A DNA stretch of 32,979 nt from Candidatus Kurthia equi (GCA_018065935.1 JAGHSJ010000407.1:1-32979); one strand, 5' to 3'; positions 19,603 through 30,621 are shown, counted from the first letter of the stretch. The notes: generated by a model from the sequence alone, not told the origin. A program made the numbers and translations.

Positions 19603-19673
19603 CCTTATTTCTATCCGCGTAGCTGTGGCAAGATTTCCACATGAATCATGTGAAACTAAAAATATTATTTACA

Positions 19674-19708
19674 AAAAAACTGCCTATTACTAAAAAGGCG
19701 GTTTTTTT
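19674..19708 (+). terminator. Terminator
   Basis: AAAAAACTGCCT / AGGCGGTTTTTT plus T-run. Confidence 0.75.
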
Positions 19709-19868
19709 CTATTTCTCAATTAATCACACATTTTATTTCAAAAAAAATACAGCTTTCCATTACTATTTCCATGCAACCTTTTTATTTTTTGTTCGTTCTA
19801 TGGTATAGTTACAAATGAAATATACACAATACTTAGATTTATAGATTCAGTTGGGAGAGAATTTAAAA

Positions 19869-20765
19869 ATGAAAAAAACTGTACTTTCACTTACGTTAGC
19901 AGCTTCAGTATTGGCACTTGCAGCTTGTGGTAATTCTGGTGACGAAAAAGTTGTTACTTCTAAAGTGGGCGATATTACGCAAGACGAATTATATAAAGAA
20001 TTAAAAGCTACTGCAGGTGATTCTGCACTTCAACTTATGATGATTGAGAAAGTACTTGAAGATAAGTACACTGTCTCTAAAAAAGAAGTTTCAGCTAAAT
20101 ATGACGAACAAAAAGCTCAAATTGAAGCTCAAGGACAAGATTTCGCAACATACCTTTCTTCTCAAGGTATGAGTGATGATACGTTCAAACGTTATATGAA
20201 GTTAAACCTTTTACAAGAGAAAGCTCAAGTTGATGGCGTGAAAATCTCAGATGCAGATGCTAAGAAATATTATGAACGCACAAAAACTGAAGTAAAAGCT
20301 AGTCATATTTTAGTTGCAGATGAAGCTGCTGCTAAAAAAATCGAAAAACAACTTAAAGAAGATCCTAAAAAATTCGCTTCTTTAGCTAAAAAGAACTCAA
20401 CTGATACTGCTTCTGCAGAAAAAGGTGGAGAACTTGGTTGGTTCGGTCCAGATGATATGGTTCAAGAATTCACTGACGCTGTTTATGAAATGAAAAAAGG
20501 TGAAATTTCTGCTCCCGTTAAATCTAGTTATGGCTACCATATTATTAAATTAGAAGATACTCGTTCTAAAGAAGTTAAGAAATCTTTTGAAGATGAAAAA
20601 GAGTCAATCAAATACGATTTAGCTGTTAAGAAAGCTAAAGCTGATGATCCAAACTCAACTAAACTTCAAGCTAAAATTTCTAAACTTATGAAAGCTGCTG
20701 ACATCAAAATCAAAGATGATGATTTAAAAGATGCACTTGCTAGCTTCACAGGCGAAGATAAATAA
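19869..20765 (+). CDS. prsA: Foldase lipoprotein PrsA (parvulin PPIase)
   Basis: Lipobox LAACG; parvulin core 'VKASHILVADEAAAKKI...GGELGWFGPDDMVQEFTDAVYEMKKGEISAPVKSSYGYHIIKL'; SD gggagag before ATG at 19869. Confidence 0.96.
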   Translation: MKKTVLSLTLAASVLALAACGNSGDEKVVTSKVGDITQDELYKELKATAGDSALQLMMIEKVLEDKYTVSKKEVSAKYDEQKAQIEAQGQDFATYLSSQGMSDDTFKRYMKLNLLQEKAQVDGVKISDADAKKYYERTKTEVKASHILVADEAAAKKIEKQLKEDPKKFASLAKKNSTDTASAEKGGELGWFGPDDMVQEFTDAVYEMKKGEISAPVKSSYGYHIIKLEDTRSKEVKKSFEDEKESIKYDLAVKKAKADDPNSTKLQAKISKLMKAADIKIKDDDLKDALASFTGEDK

Positions 20766-20808
20766 AATTTGAATGGGCTAATTCCCTTTTCATTTCTTAT
20801 ATGGGTAT

Positions 20809-20852
20809 AAAAAATCCCGCATTGCGTGTTTCATGCAATGCGGGATTTTTTT
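20809..20852 (+). terminator. prsA terminator
   Basis: AAAAAATCCCGCATTGC / GCAATGCGGGATTTTTT. Confidence 0.88.
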
Positions 20853-20878
20853 ATGATTTCATACTTTTCTTTAAGTTA

Positions 20879-20950
20879 GATAAGCCTATTACGCGACGTC
20901 CTATCGCTTGGCTTATCCAATCGGCGTCCTGCCGCCAGGCGTGTAACGAG
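20879..20950. repeat. GC-rich structured intergenic element
   Basis: GATAAGCC...GGCTTATC arms; internal GCGACGTCCTATCGC and TCGGCGTCCTGCCGC related units. Confidence 0.4.
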
Positions 20951-20975
20951 CGTTTTTATATTTTGCTTTGATGTC

Positions 20976-21090
20976 TAAAAAAATCGACTACACACTTTGC
21001 GATACTTCAGCGCCTCGATTGAAAATGGTGGTGCATTTACTTTCAACTCGGCGCTTCCAGTACGCACGTATGTGAAAGAGTCGATTTTTC
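20976..21090. repeat. ~115-nt imperfect palindrome, probable large terminator of yhaM
   Basis: Outer AAAAATCGACT / AGTCGATTTTT; inner complementarity through TGCG/CGCA, TACT/AGTA, GCGCC/GGCGC, TTGAAA/TTTCAA. Confidence 0.6.
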
Positions 21091-21096
21091 TTTTCT

Positions 21097-22035
21097 TTAT
21101 TTAATTGTTGGTTTGTAGAATGCGCGGTTGTCTAATGCGAATAGGCGTTCAGTGAATTCGCCTGGTTCTGTTTTAGATAATGCGCGTTTTAATGTGTTCA
21201 TTTTCGCATCAATATTATCAATATAGTGTAAGATTTCCGCTTCTTGAATCATTGGTTTTTTAGGGCTTCCCCATTCTTCTTTCCCGTGATGCGATAAAAC
21301 CATATGTTGTAATAGCATGACTTCTTCACTGTCTATTTCAAGCTCCTGTGCTGCTAATTCGATTTCAGATACCATAATCGAAATGTGACCTAGTAAATTT
21401 CCTTTAACAGTATAGCTTGTTGAAACGGGACCTGATAATTCAATAACTTTCCCAATATCATGTAAAATAATACCAGCATAAAGTAAATCACTATTTAGTG
21501 TAGGGTACAAAGTGGCAATTGATTTACCCAAACGGAGCATTGATGTTACGTGATCAATTAATCCTGAAGCATATTCATGGTGATTTTTAGTTGCTGCTGG
21601 GAACGTGATAAATGCTTGTTCGTGTTTTTTCACTAAATGACGTGTTATTCGATTAATGTCTGGGTTTGTAATATCGAATAAATACGTTTGTAATTCTTCA
21701 AATAATTGTTCTTTTGGTGTTTCAGATGATTGTACTAAATCAGAAACTTGAATAGGTTCTTCTGGACGTACTGTGCGAATTTGTTTAATGCGTAATTGCA
21801 TTTTCCCACGATAATCTTGAATTTCTCCACCAATAAATACGATGGCTCCTGCGGGGTACATTAGTAACTGCTCTTCACCTGCATCCCATAATTTCGCCTC
21901 AATACTACCGCTCTTATCTTGTAAAATCAACGTCATAAATGGCTTGCCCATTGTTGTAACGCCTTTAGTTGACTGTTTGATTAATAAATATTGTTCGACT
22001 GGTTCTCCAACCTTTAATGTTGCAATTCCTTCCAT
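21097..22035 (-). CDS. yhaM: 3'-5' exoribonuclease YhaM (OB-fold + HD domain)
   Basis: OB-fold N-terminus; HD motif '[17 protein letters not shown]'; 'QHMVLSHHG'. Confidence 0.95.
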   Translation of the reverse strand: MEGIATLKVGEPVEQYLLIKQSTKGVTTMGKPFMTLILQDKSGSIEAKLWDAGEEQLLMYPAGAIVFIGGEIQDYRGKMQLRIKQIRTVRPEEPIQVSDLVQSSETPKEQLFEELQTYLFDITNPDINRITRHLVKKHEQAFITFPAATKNHHEYASGLIDHVTSMLRLGKSIATLYPTLNSDLLYAGIILHDIGKVIELSGPVSTSYTVKGNLLGHISIMVSEIELAAQELEIDSEEVMLLQHMVLSHHGKEEWGSPKKPMIQEAEILHYIDNIDAKMNTLKRALSKTEPGEFTERLFALDNRAFYKPTIK

Positions 22036-22042
22036 TTGGAGG

Positions 22043-24697
22043 TCAATCTCCTTTCGTTTGAAGTGCGCGCACTTCTATTATATTTTGCTCATTGAAATCA
22101 GTCTTCATTCTTTCCTGACAGGTGAAAAATAGAATTTGATGATCACTTTGTAGCTTCCTCAATAATTGTACCACTTTGGCAGTTCGTAAAGTATCAAAAT
22201 GAACAAAAGGGTCATCCATTAACAATGGAAACGGTGCTGTTTGAAATTTTTCTTTAGCTAATGCAAAGCGTAGTGCTAAGTAAGCCTGTTCCTTTGTGGC
22301 TTGGGATAGCTCACTAATTGTATAATGATCGTCTTCCTTATTGACTGCAACAAAATTTGTATCTACAAAAATTAATTTTTTATAGCGATCTGCTGTTAAA
22401 TAGGCAAAGAAATCAGATGCATTTTCTAATACATTTGGCAATTTACGTTCTTTCATTTCTTCTAATATGTCTTGAATGGCTTGTTCAATTATTTTTATGC
22501 GTACCCATTTCTTCATATTATCTTGTAATTCGCCTTTACGCTCCTCCTGATGTTGCAGTTGCACACTGTAATGTTCGTCCTTCACAAGATGCTGCACCTC
22601 TGCAGAAAGCGTTGCATGCTGTTTAAGCGTTTCAGCATACTGTTGTTTATTCCATTCGTATTGTGCCTGTAATTCATCTAATTGACTGATTGTGTACGGT
22701 TTGATAGTTGGGATTGCACTTAACTGTTGCTCCAGTTGTTCAACCTGTTGCTGCAGCTGTTGTTTTGTTTCAACATACTGAGCCGCTTTGTAATAGCCCT
22801 CATCATCTGCCACATTTGCAAATGTAAAGAGTTCTTGTTGCTGCTGTTGTAAATGCTCTAGCTGTTGACTGATGCTGACAAGCTGTTGCTCCACTTCTTT
22901 TAGCTGTTGCTGTGTATAGCTTAGTGCTTTTAACTCTAATTCCTGTTTTTGAATCGTTTGCTGAACGACCGATGATAACTCGGCTTCTGGCACTTTTTCA
23001 TTTAGAAGCTGACAGCCTGTTTCATAATGTGCAGTTATTTGCTGTTGAACTAAATCCAATTGAGCATCTAGCTGTTGCTGCTCGATTGTCTGTTCTTGTA
23101 AGGTACGGAGATTTTGAAATAATGTACGATAGATTTCCGAATCCACTACGCCATTTAAACCTACTTTTTGAAAATAAGCTTGTAATTGATTATTTAGCTG
23201 TTGCTGCTTCTGACTAACCTTTTCATAGCTATGCTGAAAATCAGCAATTTTCTTTTTTAATTGTGGCAAATTAGACGTCGCTAAGTCCGTTGCCTTTTTA
23301 TCTCTTGAGATGAAATAAACAATAGCTGAAACAACTATCCCTCCGAGCAGTATTCCCCATTGTTGAAAAATAATAGCACAAATAAGCGATACAATTAAAA
23401 TACATGCGCTAATTAAACCAGGATTTTTCAGTTGCTGTGGCTTCGTAGATTTATTTTTTCTGCGCTGTGCATGCTGCTGCTCTGCTCTTTCAAGATTTTG
23501 CAGCTCATTTTCACTCTCTTGGATGGCTTGCTTATAATAATTCAGTTGCTGTTTTATTTCATCCAATTCTGCCAATTGCTTTGTAAACTTCACTTCATTT
23601 GCTAATGAACTATCTACTTTTAGCACGGCTCGATCTATACCGAGAAGTTGTTTTTTCATTTCTATTTGTGTTTCTAACTTTTGCAGTTGTGAAAGTAATT
23701 GATCTCTTTGCATTCTCCATTGACGCCACTGTTCATCATTACGCAACCATGTATGCATTTTTTGAAGTTGTTGTTCATCTGCCACTTCATGTAATTCACG
23801 TTTTAATTCTTGAGAACGTCGCTCAAGAAGTATTAATTCTTGTTGTATTTGCTGCATTCGAGCTTCATTTTGCTCAAATCGCTGGATGCCATTTGTCGGA
23901 AATCTACTCTCAATAAGTGGTTCAAGCGCTTCCTCCGCCTGATGCTTTTGAAGAACTAATGGTTCATATTGCAAATATAATTGAGCCTCTTGAATTTGCT
24001 TATTCAATTTTGCTTGCTCATTTTCAAGAAATTGGAGTTGGTTTTTCAATTCAAGCTGTTGGTCATGCTTTGGCTTATATTGTTCGATACGCTGACGCTC
24101 TTCTTTTAATTCTTGGTCAGCTTGTTGAATTTCCTTCACTTGACGATTAATAAGTGGGTTTTGCCCTGATTTTTTAAATAAAGCCTGTGATTCTTTATTC
24201 AATTGTTTTTCAAGCTTCGTCACCTGTTCAATCCCAGTTGTCCCAGATGCTAAAAGTGTTCGGTTTAATTCATCCTGTGTCATTTTGTCTAAATGCTGCA
24301 ACTCATGCATTGAGAATGCAAAAATTGCTTCCATATCCGCTCGACTATAGCCTCTTAATAATTGCGCTAGTAAACTTTCATCTCCAACCTCTCCATTTTC
24401 AAGTTGAACCTTTACAATCCCCTTCGCCTTCCCTGCTAATCGTTCAACCACACAGTGACCGTATTGTTCATCCTCAATTATTAATTTCCCTCCAAATGTA
24501 CCACCACGTTTAGGCTCATAACTTTTAATTAAATGATTTTTTTGAGGAAATCCAAATAGAATTTGTAAAATGAATTCATAAATCGTAGTCTTTCCTGCTT
24601 CATTCAGACCATATAGTAATGTGAATTGACGATTCAATTCAATTACCTCATCGCTATGCTGGCCAAATCCATACATATGTAATTTCGTAATACGCAT
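22043..24697 (-). CDS. yhaN: SbcC/Rad50-like coiled-coil ATPase (YhaN-like)
   Basis: Walker A '[16 protein letters not shown]', long Gln-rich coiled coil with central TM segment, C-terminal '[13 protein letters not shown]'; abuts YhaO. Confidence 0.9.
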   Translation of the reverse strand: MRITKLHMYGFGQHSDEVIELNRQFTLLYGLNEAGKTTIYEFILQILFGFPQKNHLIKSYEPKRGGTFGGKLIIEDEQYGHCVVERLAGKAKGIVKVQLENGEVGDESLLAQLLRGYSRADMEAIFAFSMHELQHLDKMTQDELNRTLLASGTTGIEQVTKLEKQLNKESQALFKKSGQNPLINRQVKEIQQADQELKEERQRIEQYKPKHDQQLELKNQLQFLENEQAKLNKQIQEAQLYLQYEPLVLQKHQAEEALEPLIESRFPTNGIQRFEQNEARMQQIQQELILLERRSQELKRELHEVADEQQLQKMHTWLRNDEQWRQWRMQRDQLLSQLQKLETQIEMKKQLLGIDRAVLKVDSSLANEVKFTKQLAELDEIKQQLNYYKQAIQESENELQNLERAEQQHAQRRKNKSTKPQQLKNPGLISACILIVSLICAIIFQQWGILLGGIVVSAIVYFISRDKKATDLATSNLPQLKKKIADFQHSYEKVSQKQQQLNNQLQAYFQKVGLNGVVDSEIYRTLFQNLRTLQEQTIEQQQLDAQLDLVQQQITAHYETGCQLLNEKVPEAELSSVVQQTIQKQELELKALSYTQQQLKEVEQQLVSISQQLEHLQQQQQELFTFANVADDEGYYKAAQYVETKQQLQQQVEQLEQQLSAIPTIKPYTISQLDELQAQYEWNKQQYAETLKQHATLSAEVQHLVKDEHYSVQLQHQEERKGELQDNMKKWVRIKIIEQAIQDILEEMKERKLPNVLENASDFFAYLTADRYKKLIFVDTNFVAVNKEDDHYTISELSQATKEQAYLALRFALAKEKFQTAPFPLLMDDPFVHFDTLRTAKVVQLLRKLQSDHQILFFTCQERMKTDFNEQNIIEVRALQTKGD

Positions 24698-25915
24698 TTA
24701 GTTATTTCCCTCCAGCAATAAATATTGTTTTAAATTCGTTGTGGCTTCTTGCTGAAGTTGCTGCCATTCACTATCAGAAAAACGCTCCATATGCTTAGCG
24801 AACTTCGGCTGGTTCAATAAATCAGCGGTTATCTCAGCTAACTTTTGCGGTGTATAGTCTGCTATCTTTTCAAAAAGTTGCTTTGTTAATTCACTTTCCT
24901 CAAAATTTTGCTGTGGTAACTCGGCTTCCATACTATGTAGCCAAATAAAAGGCTGTTGCTCTGCTTGTTGTTCTCGTATAGTTTGTAGCCACTCTTCTTC
25001 ACCTGCTTCAAGATATACCTTTGCAAAATCCTGTGAAATCCGCTCAAGTTTTAACTCCAACATAATCGCACCGTATTTTCGACGTAGGTTTTCACACGCA
25101 TGTTCAACTAATTGTAGTAAATCTACCGCATGCTCTACTTCATGGCAATCTATTTTATACTCCATATAGCGAATCTGGGTTGTTTCTACAAATGAATAGC
25201 TCACTTCATCTGCTTGTATTTGTACGTCATAAAATCCTTTAGCATCACGTTCTTTTCGGTGACGTCCTTGGATATTCCCTGGATAAATAATAGGCGGTTC
25301 TTGATTCAATAGCTGGCGTTTATGAATATGCCCTAAAGCCCAATAGTCATAGTTTTTTTCGATGAGCTGTGGAATCGTAAACGGGGCATACACAGCATGT
25401 TCTGTATCTGTATCTACACTTCCATGTAGCATCCCAATATGAATGGCACTATCCTGTTTGCCTGGGTAATCCTCAATCATTGGTTTTTCAATATGTCTTT
25501 GCTCATAGCTGAAGCCATGAATAACTACTTCTTGGCCCCTAATAATCAATCGATGTGCCGTCACGTCTTTTGAAAATTCATAGACATTACTTGGTAGCTG
25601 CAACCTCGTCCAGCTCCCACTCAAGTGATCATGATTCCCATAGCTTATAATGACAGGAATTTCAGCTTTATTTAAACGTTCTAATTGTTGCTGAAAATTG
25701 TATTGAGCAGATAGTGAGCGGTTTTCGCCATCGTAGACATCCCCAACAATCAGTATAAAGTCTGGTCTTTGCTCAATTGCATGCTGAATAAGCACTGTAA
25801 AGGCTTGAAATGTGCTTTGGCGTAACTCGTCTGAAATGTATTTGGGCATTTGATAACTCCCTTTAAAAGGGCTTTCTAAATGCAAATCTGCTGTATGAAA
25901 AAATCGTATGGCCAT
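24698..25915 (-). CDS. yhaO: SbcD-like metallophosphoesterase (YhaO-like)
   Basis: 'FFHTADLHLESPFKG', 'ILIVGDVYDGENRS', 'VIISYGNHDHLSG', 'YWALGHIHKRQ'; SD gaggagag before ATG at 25915. Confidence 0.92.
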   Translation of the reverse strand: MAIRFFHTADLHLESPFKGSYQMPKYISDELRQSTFQAFTVLIQHAIEQRPDFILIVGDVYDGENRSLSAQYNFQQQLERLNKAEIPVIISYGNHDHLSGSWTRLQLPSNVYEFSKDVTAHRLIIRGQEVVIHGFSYEQRHIEKPMIEDYPGKQDSAIHIGMLHGSVDTDTEHAVYAPFTIPQLIEKNYDYWALGHIHKRQLLNQEPPIIYPGNIQGRHRKERDAKGFYDVQIQADEVSYSFVETTQIRYMEYKIDCHEVEHAVDLLQLVEHACENLRRKYGAIMLELKLERISQDFAKVYLEAGEEEWLQTIREQQAEQQPFIWLHSMEAELPQQNFEESELTKQLFEKIADYTPQKLAEITADLLNQPKFAKHMERFSDSEWQQLQQEATTNLKQYLLLEGNN

Positions 25916-26052
25916 AACGTCTCTCCTCTTACGAATATTTGTTCTTATTTTAACATATTTATCCAAATGCAAACAGTTATTTCTATGAAATACTAGTGCT
26001 TCTATATTATAATGAATGGAGATTCATTGTTACTTTAAAAGGGGGATTTTTA

Positions 26053-26238
26053 ATGGCACTCTACAGATTTACCGCATTTAAACCAACGGGTGAGGTTATT
26101 AAAGATGAAGACTGGAATTTTGAAAATGATACCGATGCAAAAAGTGAAGGTAAAAACAAAGTCGAAGAACTGGAGTTAGAAGAAGCAACACATCGTCTTG
26201 TAAATGCACAAGGAAAATTAATTTTATTCCATTCATAA
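26053..26238 (+). CDS. yhzC: YhzC-like small protein (61 aa)
   Basis: MALYRFTAFKPTGEVIKDEDWNFEND...; SD aaaggggga precedes ATG at 26053. Confidence 0.7.
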   Translation: MALYRFTAFKPTGEVIKDEDWNFENDTDAKSEGKNKVEELELEEATHRLVNAQGKLILFHS

Positions 26239-26280
26239 ATACATCTGTAAAGTAAGAGCCTGTTCAAAAACGTCCAAACA

Positions 26281-26314
26281 AAAAGACTCAACCATTTTAA
26301 GGTTCAGTCTTTTT
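26281..26314. terminator. Terminator between convergent genes
   Basis: AAAAGACTCAACC / GGTTCAGTCTTTTT, T-tract both directions. Confidence 0.7.
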
Positions 26315-26363
26315 TGTATATCTAAAAAAATAAACGAATTACGTTTACCTCTATACAATTTTA

Positions 26364-27140
26364 TTATTTCCCTGTAAATTTAGGCTGACGTTTTTCTACA
26401 AAGGCTTGAATTCCTTCTAAATGATCTGTTGTTTTCCGCATCATCGGCTGTGTTTTTGTTTCTTGTTTAAGGGCATCATTTAGTTCATTTATTTTTGAGC
26501 CATTTATAATTTCCTTTGTAGCAATCATTGCAGCAATTGGTGAATTTAGAAGTGCTTGCTTAAATTTCTCTACCTCTTCATCAAGCAATCCTTCTGCAAC
26601 CAGTTCATCGACTAAACCAATTTTTTGTGCTTTTGTTCCAGGCATTACTTCACCTTTCCAAATCGCTTGTTTCGCTTTCACTGCACCTAATCTCTCTTGC
26701 ATAAAGAAATGACCACCACCATCAGGTACAAGCCCAATTCCAATAAAGTTCATGGCAATTTTTGAGGTCTCTTCTGCAATAACAAAATCACAAGCTAATG
26801 CCGTACTTAACCCTAAGCCCGCTGCTGCTCCATGAACTTGTGCAATCGTAATCATCGGCAACGTATAAAGTGAACGGATATAATTTGATACTAAAACCAT
26901 TGCTTTTTCAATATCCAATCCACCAGTAAGCATGCCTTTAATATCCCCACCAGATGAAAATGCTCTTCCTTCCCCTTTTAAAATAACAATTTGAATTTCT
27001 TTATCTTTATGAAGTTCCTCAAATACTTGCCCCAGTTCCTCCATCATAACTAAATCTAAAGCATTCATCGCTTGTGGTCGATTGAATGAAATCGTTGCAA
27101 CACGTTCCTCTTTTTCAAATAAAATTGTTTGATATGTCAT
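26364..27140 (-). CDS. Enoyl-CoA hydratase/isomerase family protein (YhaR-like)
   Basis: 'FNRPQAMNALDLVMMEEL', 'GEGRAFSSGGDIKGM', 'HGAAAGLGLSTALACDFVIA'; ATG at 27140 after aaaaggggtg. Confidence 0.92.
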   Translation of the reverse strand: MTYQTILFEKEERVATISFNRPQAMNALDLVMMEELGQVFEELHKDKEIQIVILKGEGRAFSSGGDIKGMLTGGLDIEKAMVLVSNYIRSLYTLPMITIAQVHGAAAGLGLSTALACDFVIAEETSKIAMNFIGIGLVPDGGGHFFMQERLGAVKAKQAIWKGEVMPGTKAQKIGLVDELVAEGLLDEEVEKFKQALLNSPIAAMIATKEIINGSKINELNDALKQETKTQPMMRKTTDHLEGIQAFVEKRQPKFTGK

Positions 27141-27482
27141 TTTTACACCCCTTTTCAAATGAATAACCATTCACCTAATTATATTCGATAGAGATATGAA
27201 AAGTCCTCCAAAACCATTTTACGAACATTTTACATTTTCTATTTTTAAAATCAGATAAATCCATCCAATTTATATGCTTATATCTTCTTTCCCATGAATA
27301 CGCTTACTGTCTACAGTATCAATCAACTATATTTTTTCTTTTAAAGTAAAAAGAGTTAAAAACATTATTATTGTATCACTCAAAAAGACATACATTACTT
27401 GAAATTAAACAACTAATAATTCGTTTTTAGGCAAAATAACTTCGTTAAAAAAGCTTTTTATATAATTTTTTTTCGAAATATG

Positions 27483-27511
27483 TTGACTTTTCTGAACATT
27501 CGCTTTAATAT
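27483..27511 (+). promoter_or_regulatory. Putative sigma-A promoter for T-box leader
   Basis: TTGACT, 17-nt spacer, TAATAT. Confidence 0.65.
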
Positions 27512-27519
27512 TGATTTAA

Positions 27520-27818
27520 ATTCAAATGACGCACAAATATGATGATGAAGACATACTTATGATTTATGAAAATCTCACAGCGAGCTGATGGTTGGTGGAA
27601 ATCAGTGATTTCATACATAGGTTCCACTTCTGAATAGGTATTCTGAACATTCCAAAGTAGGTTTACCCGGCACATGCACGTTAAGCATATTGATAAGACT
27701 GTCCGTATTAGGTGGACAGTGAATTAGGGTGGTACCACGTTACACTAAATGTATTCATTTAGCTTTTCGTCCCTTACAGTCTATAACTGTGAGGATTCGG
27801 AAGGCTTTTTATTTTTTT
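27520..27818 (+). promoter_or_regulatory. T-box leader (serine-type inferred from downstream genes)
   Basis: AGCGAG and TGGAAA stem I motifs, AGGGTGGTACCACG T-box at 27726-27739, antiterminator partner CGTCCC, terminator stem CCTTACAGT/ACTGTGAGG then TTTTTATTTTTTT. Confidence 0.9.
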
Positions 27819-27842
27819 AAAAACGAGAGGGGTAAATTAACC

Positions 27843-29018
27843 ATGTTAACAGATTATCAATTATTACGTATTCCAGGACCAACACCAATTCCACCGAGCG
27901 TAGAGCGTGCTATGACAAAGCCTATGATTGGGCACCGTGGTAGCGAAACTAGTCAGATGATTCAAAATATTAAACCGAAACTAAAAAAAGTTTTCGGTAC
28001 TAAGCAAGATATTATGATGATTACTGGTAGTGGTACATCTGGTTTAGAAGCTGCCATTATCAATGTTGTTCACCCGGGTGACAAAGTTTTAGTCGTAGCT
28101 ACTGGCGTATTTGGCAATCGTTTCACAAAAATTTGCGAAGCTTATCATATCGATGCAGAAGAATTCCATGTGGAATGGGGCACTGCATTAGATCCTGAGG
28201 CTGTTAAAGCACATGTTCAAGCAAATCCAGATATCAAAGCTGTATTCTCTACATACTGCGAAACTTCTACAGGCGTTCTTAACCCTGTTGGCAAATTAGC
28301 ACAAGCGGTTCATGAAGTGTCTGAAGCGTTAGTTATTATTGACGGTGTTTCATGCATGGGTGGCGTAGAAACTAAAATGGATGAATGGGGGCTTGATGTA
28401 GTTGTTACAGGTTCTCAAAAAGCTTTAATGCTTCCTGCTGGTCTTAACTTCATCGCTGCAAGCGAACGTGCGTGGAAAGTTATCGAAGCCAATCCACAAA
28501 AAGGATTTTATCTTGATTTAACAAAATACCGCGACAATATCGCAAAAGATACAACACCATTCACACCTGCATTATCATTATTATTTGGGCTTGAACAAGT
28601 ATTAGAAAACTTTGAACAAGAAGGTCTTGAAAATGTTTACGCTCGTCACCAACTAATGCGTGATATGACACGTGCTGCATTTAAAGCACTTGACCTTCCA
28701 CTATTCACAACAGATGAAGATGGTTCTCCTACTGTTACTTCTGTTAAACCAACAGATTTCGATGCTGAAGCATTCCGCAAAGAAATTAAAGGCAGCTTCA
28801 ACTTATCAGTCGCAGGTGGTCAAGCTGAAATGAAGGGCAAAATTTTCCGCGTTGGACATATGGGCTATTGCGCACCAACAGACGTACTTCAATATTTAGC
28901 AGCAATGGAAATTGCTTTAGTAAAAGTTGGCAAGAAAATCACACTTGGTGCTGGCGTAGCAGCTGCACAACAAATCTACCTTGATGCAACTACACCAATT
29001 TTAGAAGGAGCGAAATAA
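27843..29018 (+). CDS. Class V aminotransferase (alanine-glyoxylate/serine-pyruvate family), likely phosphoserine transaminase role
   Basis: 'LLRIPGPTPIPPSVERAMTKPMIGHRG', 'VVVTGSQKALMLPAG' PLP-Lys region; ATG at 27843 after gagaggggt; ORF-track N-terminal extension lies inside T-box. Confidence 0.9.
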   Translation: MLTDYQLLRIPGPTPIPPSVERAMTKPMIGHRGSETSQMIQNIKPKLKKVFGTKQDIMMITGSGTSGLEAAIINVVHPGDKVLVVATGVFGNRFTKICEAYHIDAEEFHVEWGTALDPEAVKAHVQANPDIKAVFSTYCETSTGVLNPVGKLAQAVHEVSEALVIIDGVSCMGGVETKMDEWGLDVVVTGSQKALMLPAGLNFIAASERAWKVIEANPQKGFYLDLTKYRDNIAKDTTPFTPALSLLFGLEQVLENFEQEGLENVYARHQLMRDMTRAAFKALDLPLFTTDEDGSPTVTSVKPTDFDAEAFRKEIKGSFNLSVAGGQAEMKGKIFRVGHMGYCAPTDVLQYLAAMEIALVKVGKKITLGAGVAAAQQIYLDATTPILEGAK

Positions 29019-29020
29019 TC

Positions 29021-30607
29021 ATGGCAATTAATATTTTAATTAGTGATCCACTTAGCGAGGACGGTATTTATCCTCTTCGTCAAGAAAAAGAATTAGATTT
29101 AAATATCGTGAGCAACACAGGTCTATCTCCAGAAGAACTAAAAGCCATTATTAAAGATTATGAAGTATTACTTGTTCGTAGCCAAACAAAGGTAACACGC
29201 GAAATTATTGAAGCTGCCGATAATTTGAAATTAATCGGACGCGCTGGTGTTGGCGTAGATAATATCGACCTTGATGCAGCAACTGAAAAAGGAATCATTG
29301 TTGTCAACGCACCAGATGGCAATACAAACTCTGCTGCTGAACATACAACTGCTATGATTATGGCACTTGCTCGACATATCCCTCACGCGCATATGTCTTT
29401 ACAAGAAGGCCGTTGGGATCGTAAAAAATTCACAGGTGTGGAACTTAAAAATAAAACAATTGGTGTCGTTGGCTTTGGTCGTATTGGTCAAGAAGTCGCT
29501 CATCGTGCAAAAGGTAATCGCATGAATGTTATCGCTTATGACCCATTCCTAACTGCTGAAAAAGCTGAAAAAGCCGGCGTTGCATATGGTTCTGTAGAAG
29601 ATGTTGCTAAAGTGGCTGACTTCATTACTGTCCACACACCCTTATTAGATTCTACTCGTCATATGATTAATGCAGATATCTTCCAACTTATGAAAGATGG
29701 CGTACGTATTATTAACTGTGCTCGTGGCGGAATTATTGATGAAGATGCTCTATACGATGCGATTCAATCAGGTAAAGTTGTTGGCGCTGCATTAGATGTT
29801 ATGGAAGAAGAGCCATTCGTAGGTAATCGTTTACTAGAACTTCCTCAAGTGATTGCGACACCTCACTTAGGGGCTTCTACAATTGAAGCACAAGAATCCG
29901 TGGCGGTAGATGTAAGTAATGATATTTTAAGCTACTTCAAATTCGGCTCAGTTATTAACCCAGTAAACATGCCTTCAGTGCCAAAAGATATGGTTGCTAA
30001 AGTAGAACCATTCTTCGAACTAGGTGCGAAAATCGGTAAATTTGTTTCTCGTCTTTCTGATGACGCCATTAATGAAGTGAATATTTATTATTCAGGTGAT
30101 TTAGCTAACTTTGACGTTCGCCCATTAACAAACAACACAATCAAAGGGATTCTGATGCGTAATCTTGGGAACCATGTAAACAATGTAAATGCTCGTTATC
30201 TTGCTGAACGTAATGACATTAAAATTAATGAACATAAATCAACTCGCGCAAAAGCTTTCTTAAACTCTATGACAGTTGAAGTAGTTACTGCTACTAGCAC
30301 ACATAAAGTAAAAGGAACATTACTTGCTGGACTTGGTGCTCGTATCGTACAAGTCGATGATTATGTAGTCGATGTAAACCCAGAAGGTCATATCATCTTT
30401 ATCAAGCATACAGATAAACCTGGCGCTATTGGACGTGTAGGTACACTACTAGCTCAGCAAAACGTCAACATTGCAGCCATGCAGGTTGGGCGTGCACAAG
30501 AAGGTGGAAATGCCATCATGGTACTATCAGTTGATAATACAGTTGAAACGATTGATTTCCTAAAACAACAAGAAAATATCTTTGATGTGAAAACAATTGA
30601 TTTATAA
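29021..30607 (+). CDS. serA: D-3-phosphoglycerate dehydrogenase (with ACT domain)
   Basis: '[39 protein letters not shown]', '[11 protein letters not shown]', '[13 protein letters not shown]', C-terminal ACT '[29 protein letters not shown]'. Confidence 0.97.
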   Translation: MAINILISDPLSEDGIYPLRQEKELDLNIVSNTGLSPEELKAIIKDYEVLLVRSQTKVTREIIEAADNLKLIGRAGVGVDNIDLDAATEKGIIVVNAPDGNTNSAAEHTTAMIMALARHIPHAHMSLQEGRWDRKKFTGVELKNKTIGVVGFGRIGQEVAHRAKGNRMNVIAYDPFLTAEKAEKAGVAYGSVEDVAKVADFITVHTPLLDSTRHMINADIFQLMKDGVRIINCARGGIIDEDALYDAIQSGKVVGAALDVMEEEPFVGNRLLELPQVIATPHLGASTIEAQESVAVDVSNDILSYFKFGSVINPVNMPSVPKDMVAKVEPFFELGAKIGKFVSRLSDDAINEVNIYYSGDLANFDVRPLTNNTIKGILMRNLGNHVNNVNARYLAERNDIKINEHKSTRAKAFLNSMTVEVVTATSTHKVKGTLLAGLGARIVQVDDYVVDVNPEGHIIFIKHTDKPGAIGRVGTLLAQQNVNIAAMQVGRAQEGGNAIMVLSVDNTVETIDFLKQQENIFDVKTIDL

Positions 30608-30621
30608 AATTCAGTAAAAAT

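Noticed and set aside
19638-19652. Short palindrome CACATGAATCATGTG
   Set aside because: Good symmetry, but it sits before a terminator and far from the prsA start; a single copy gives no regulatory support.
22357-24513. Several + strand ORFs within yhaN (22357, 22912, 23599, 23917, 24187)
   Set aside because: Shadow ORFs antisense to the Gln-rich coiled coil; no RBS or domain signal.
27180-27480. AT-rich ~300-bp gap before the T-box promoter
   Set aside because: No convincing ORF, hairpin or repeat; reads as ordinary intergenic DNA.
27729-27842. N-terminal extension of the aminotransferase in the ORF track
   Set aside because: Covers the T-box antiterminator/terminator; the RBS-supported ATG is at 27843.
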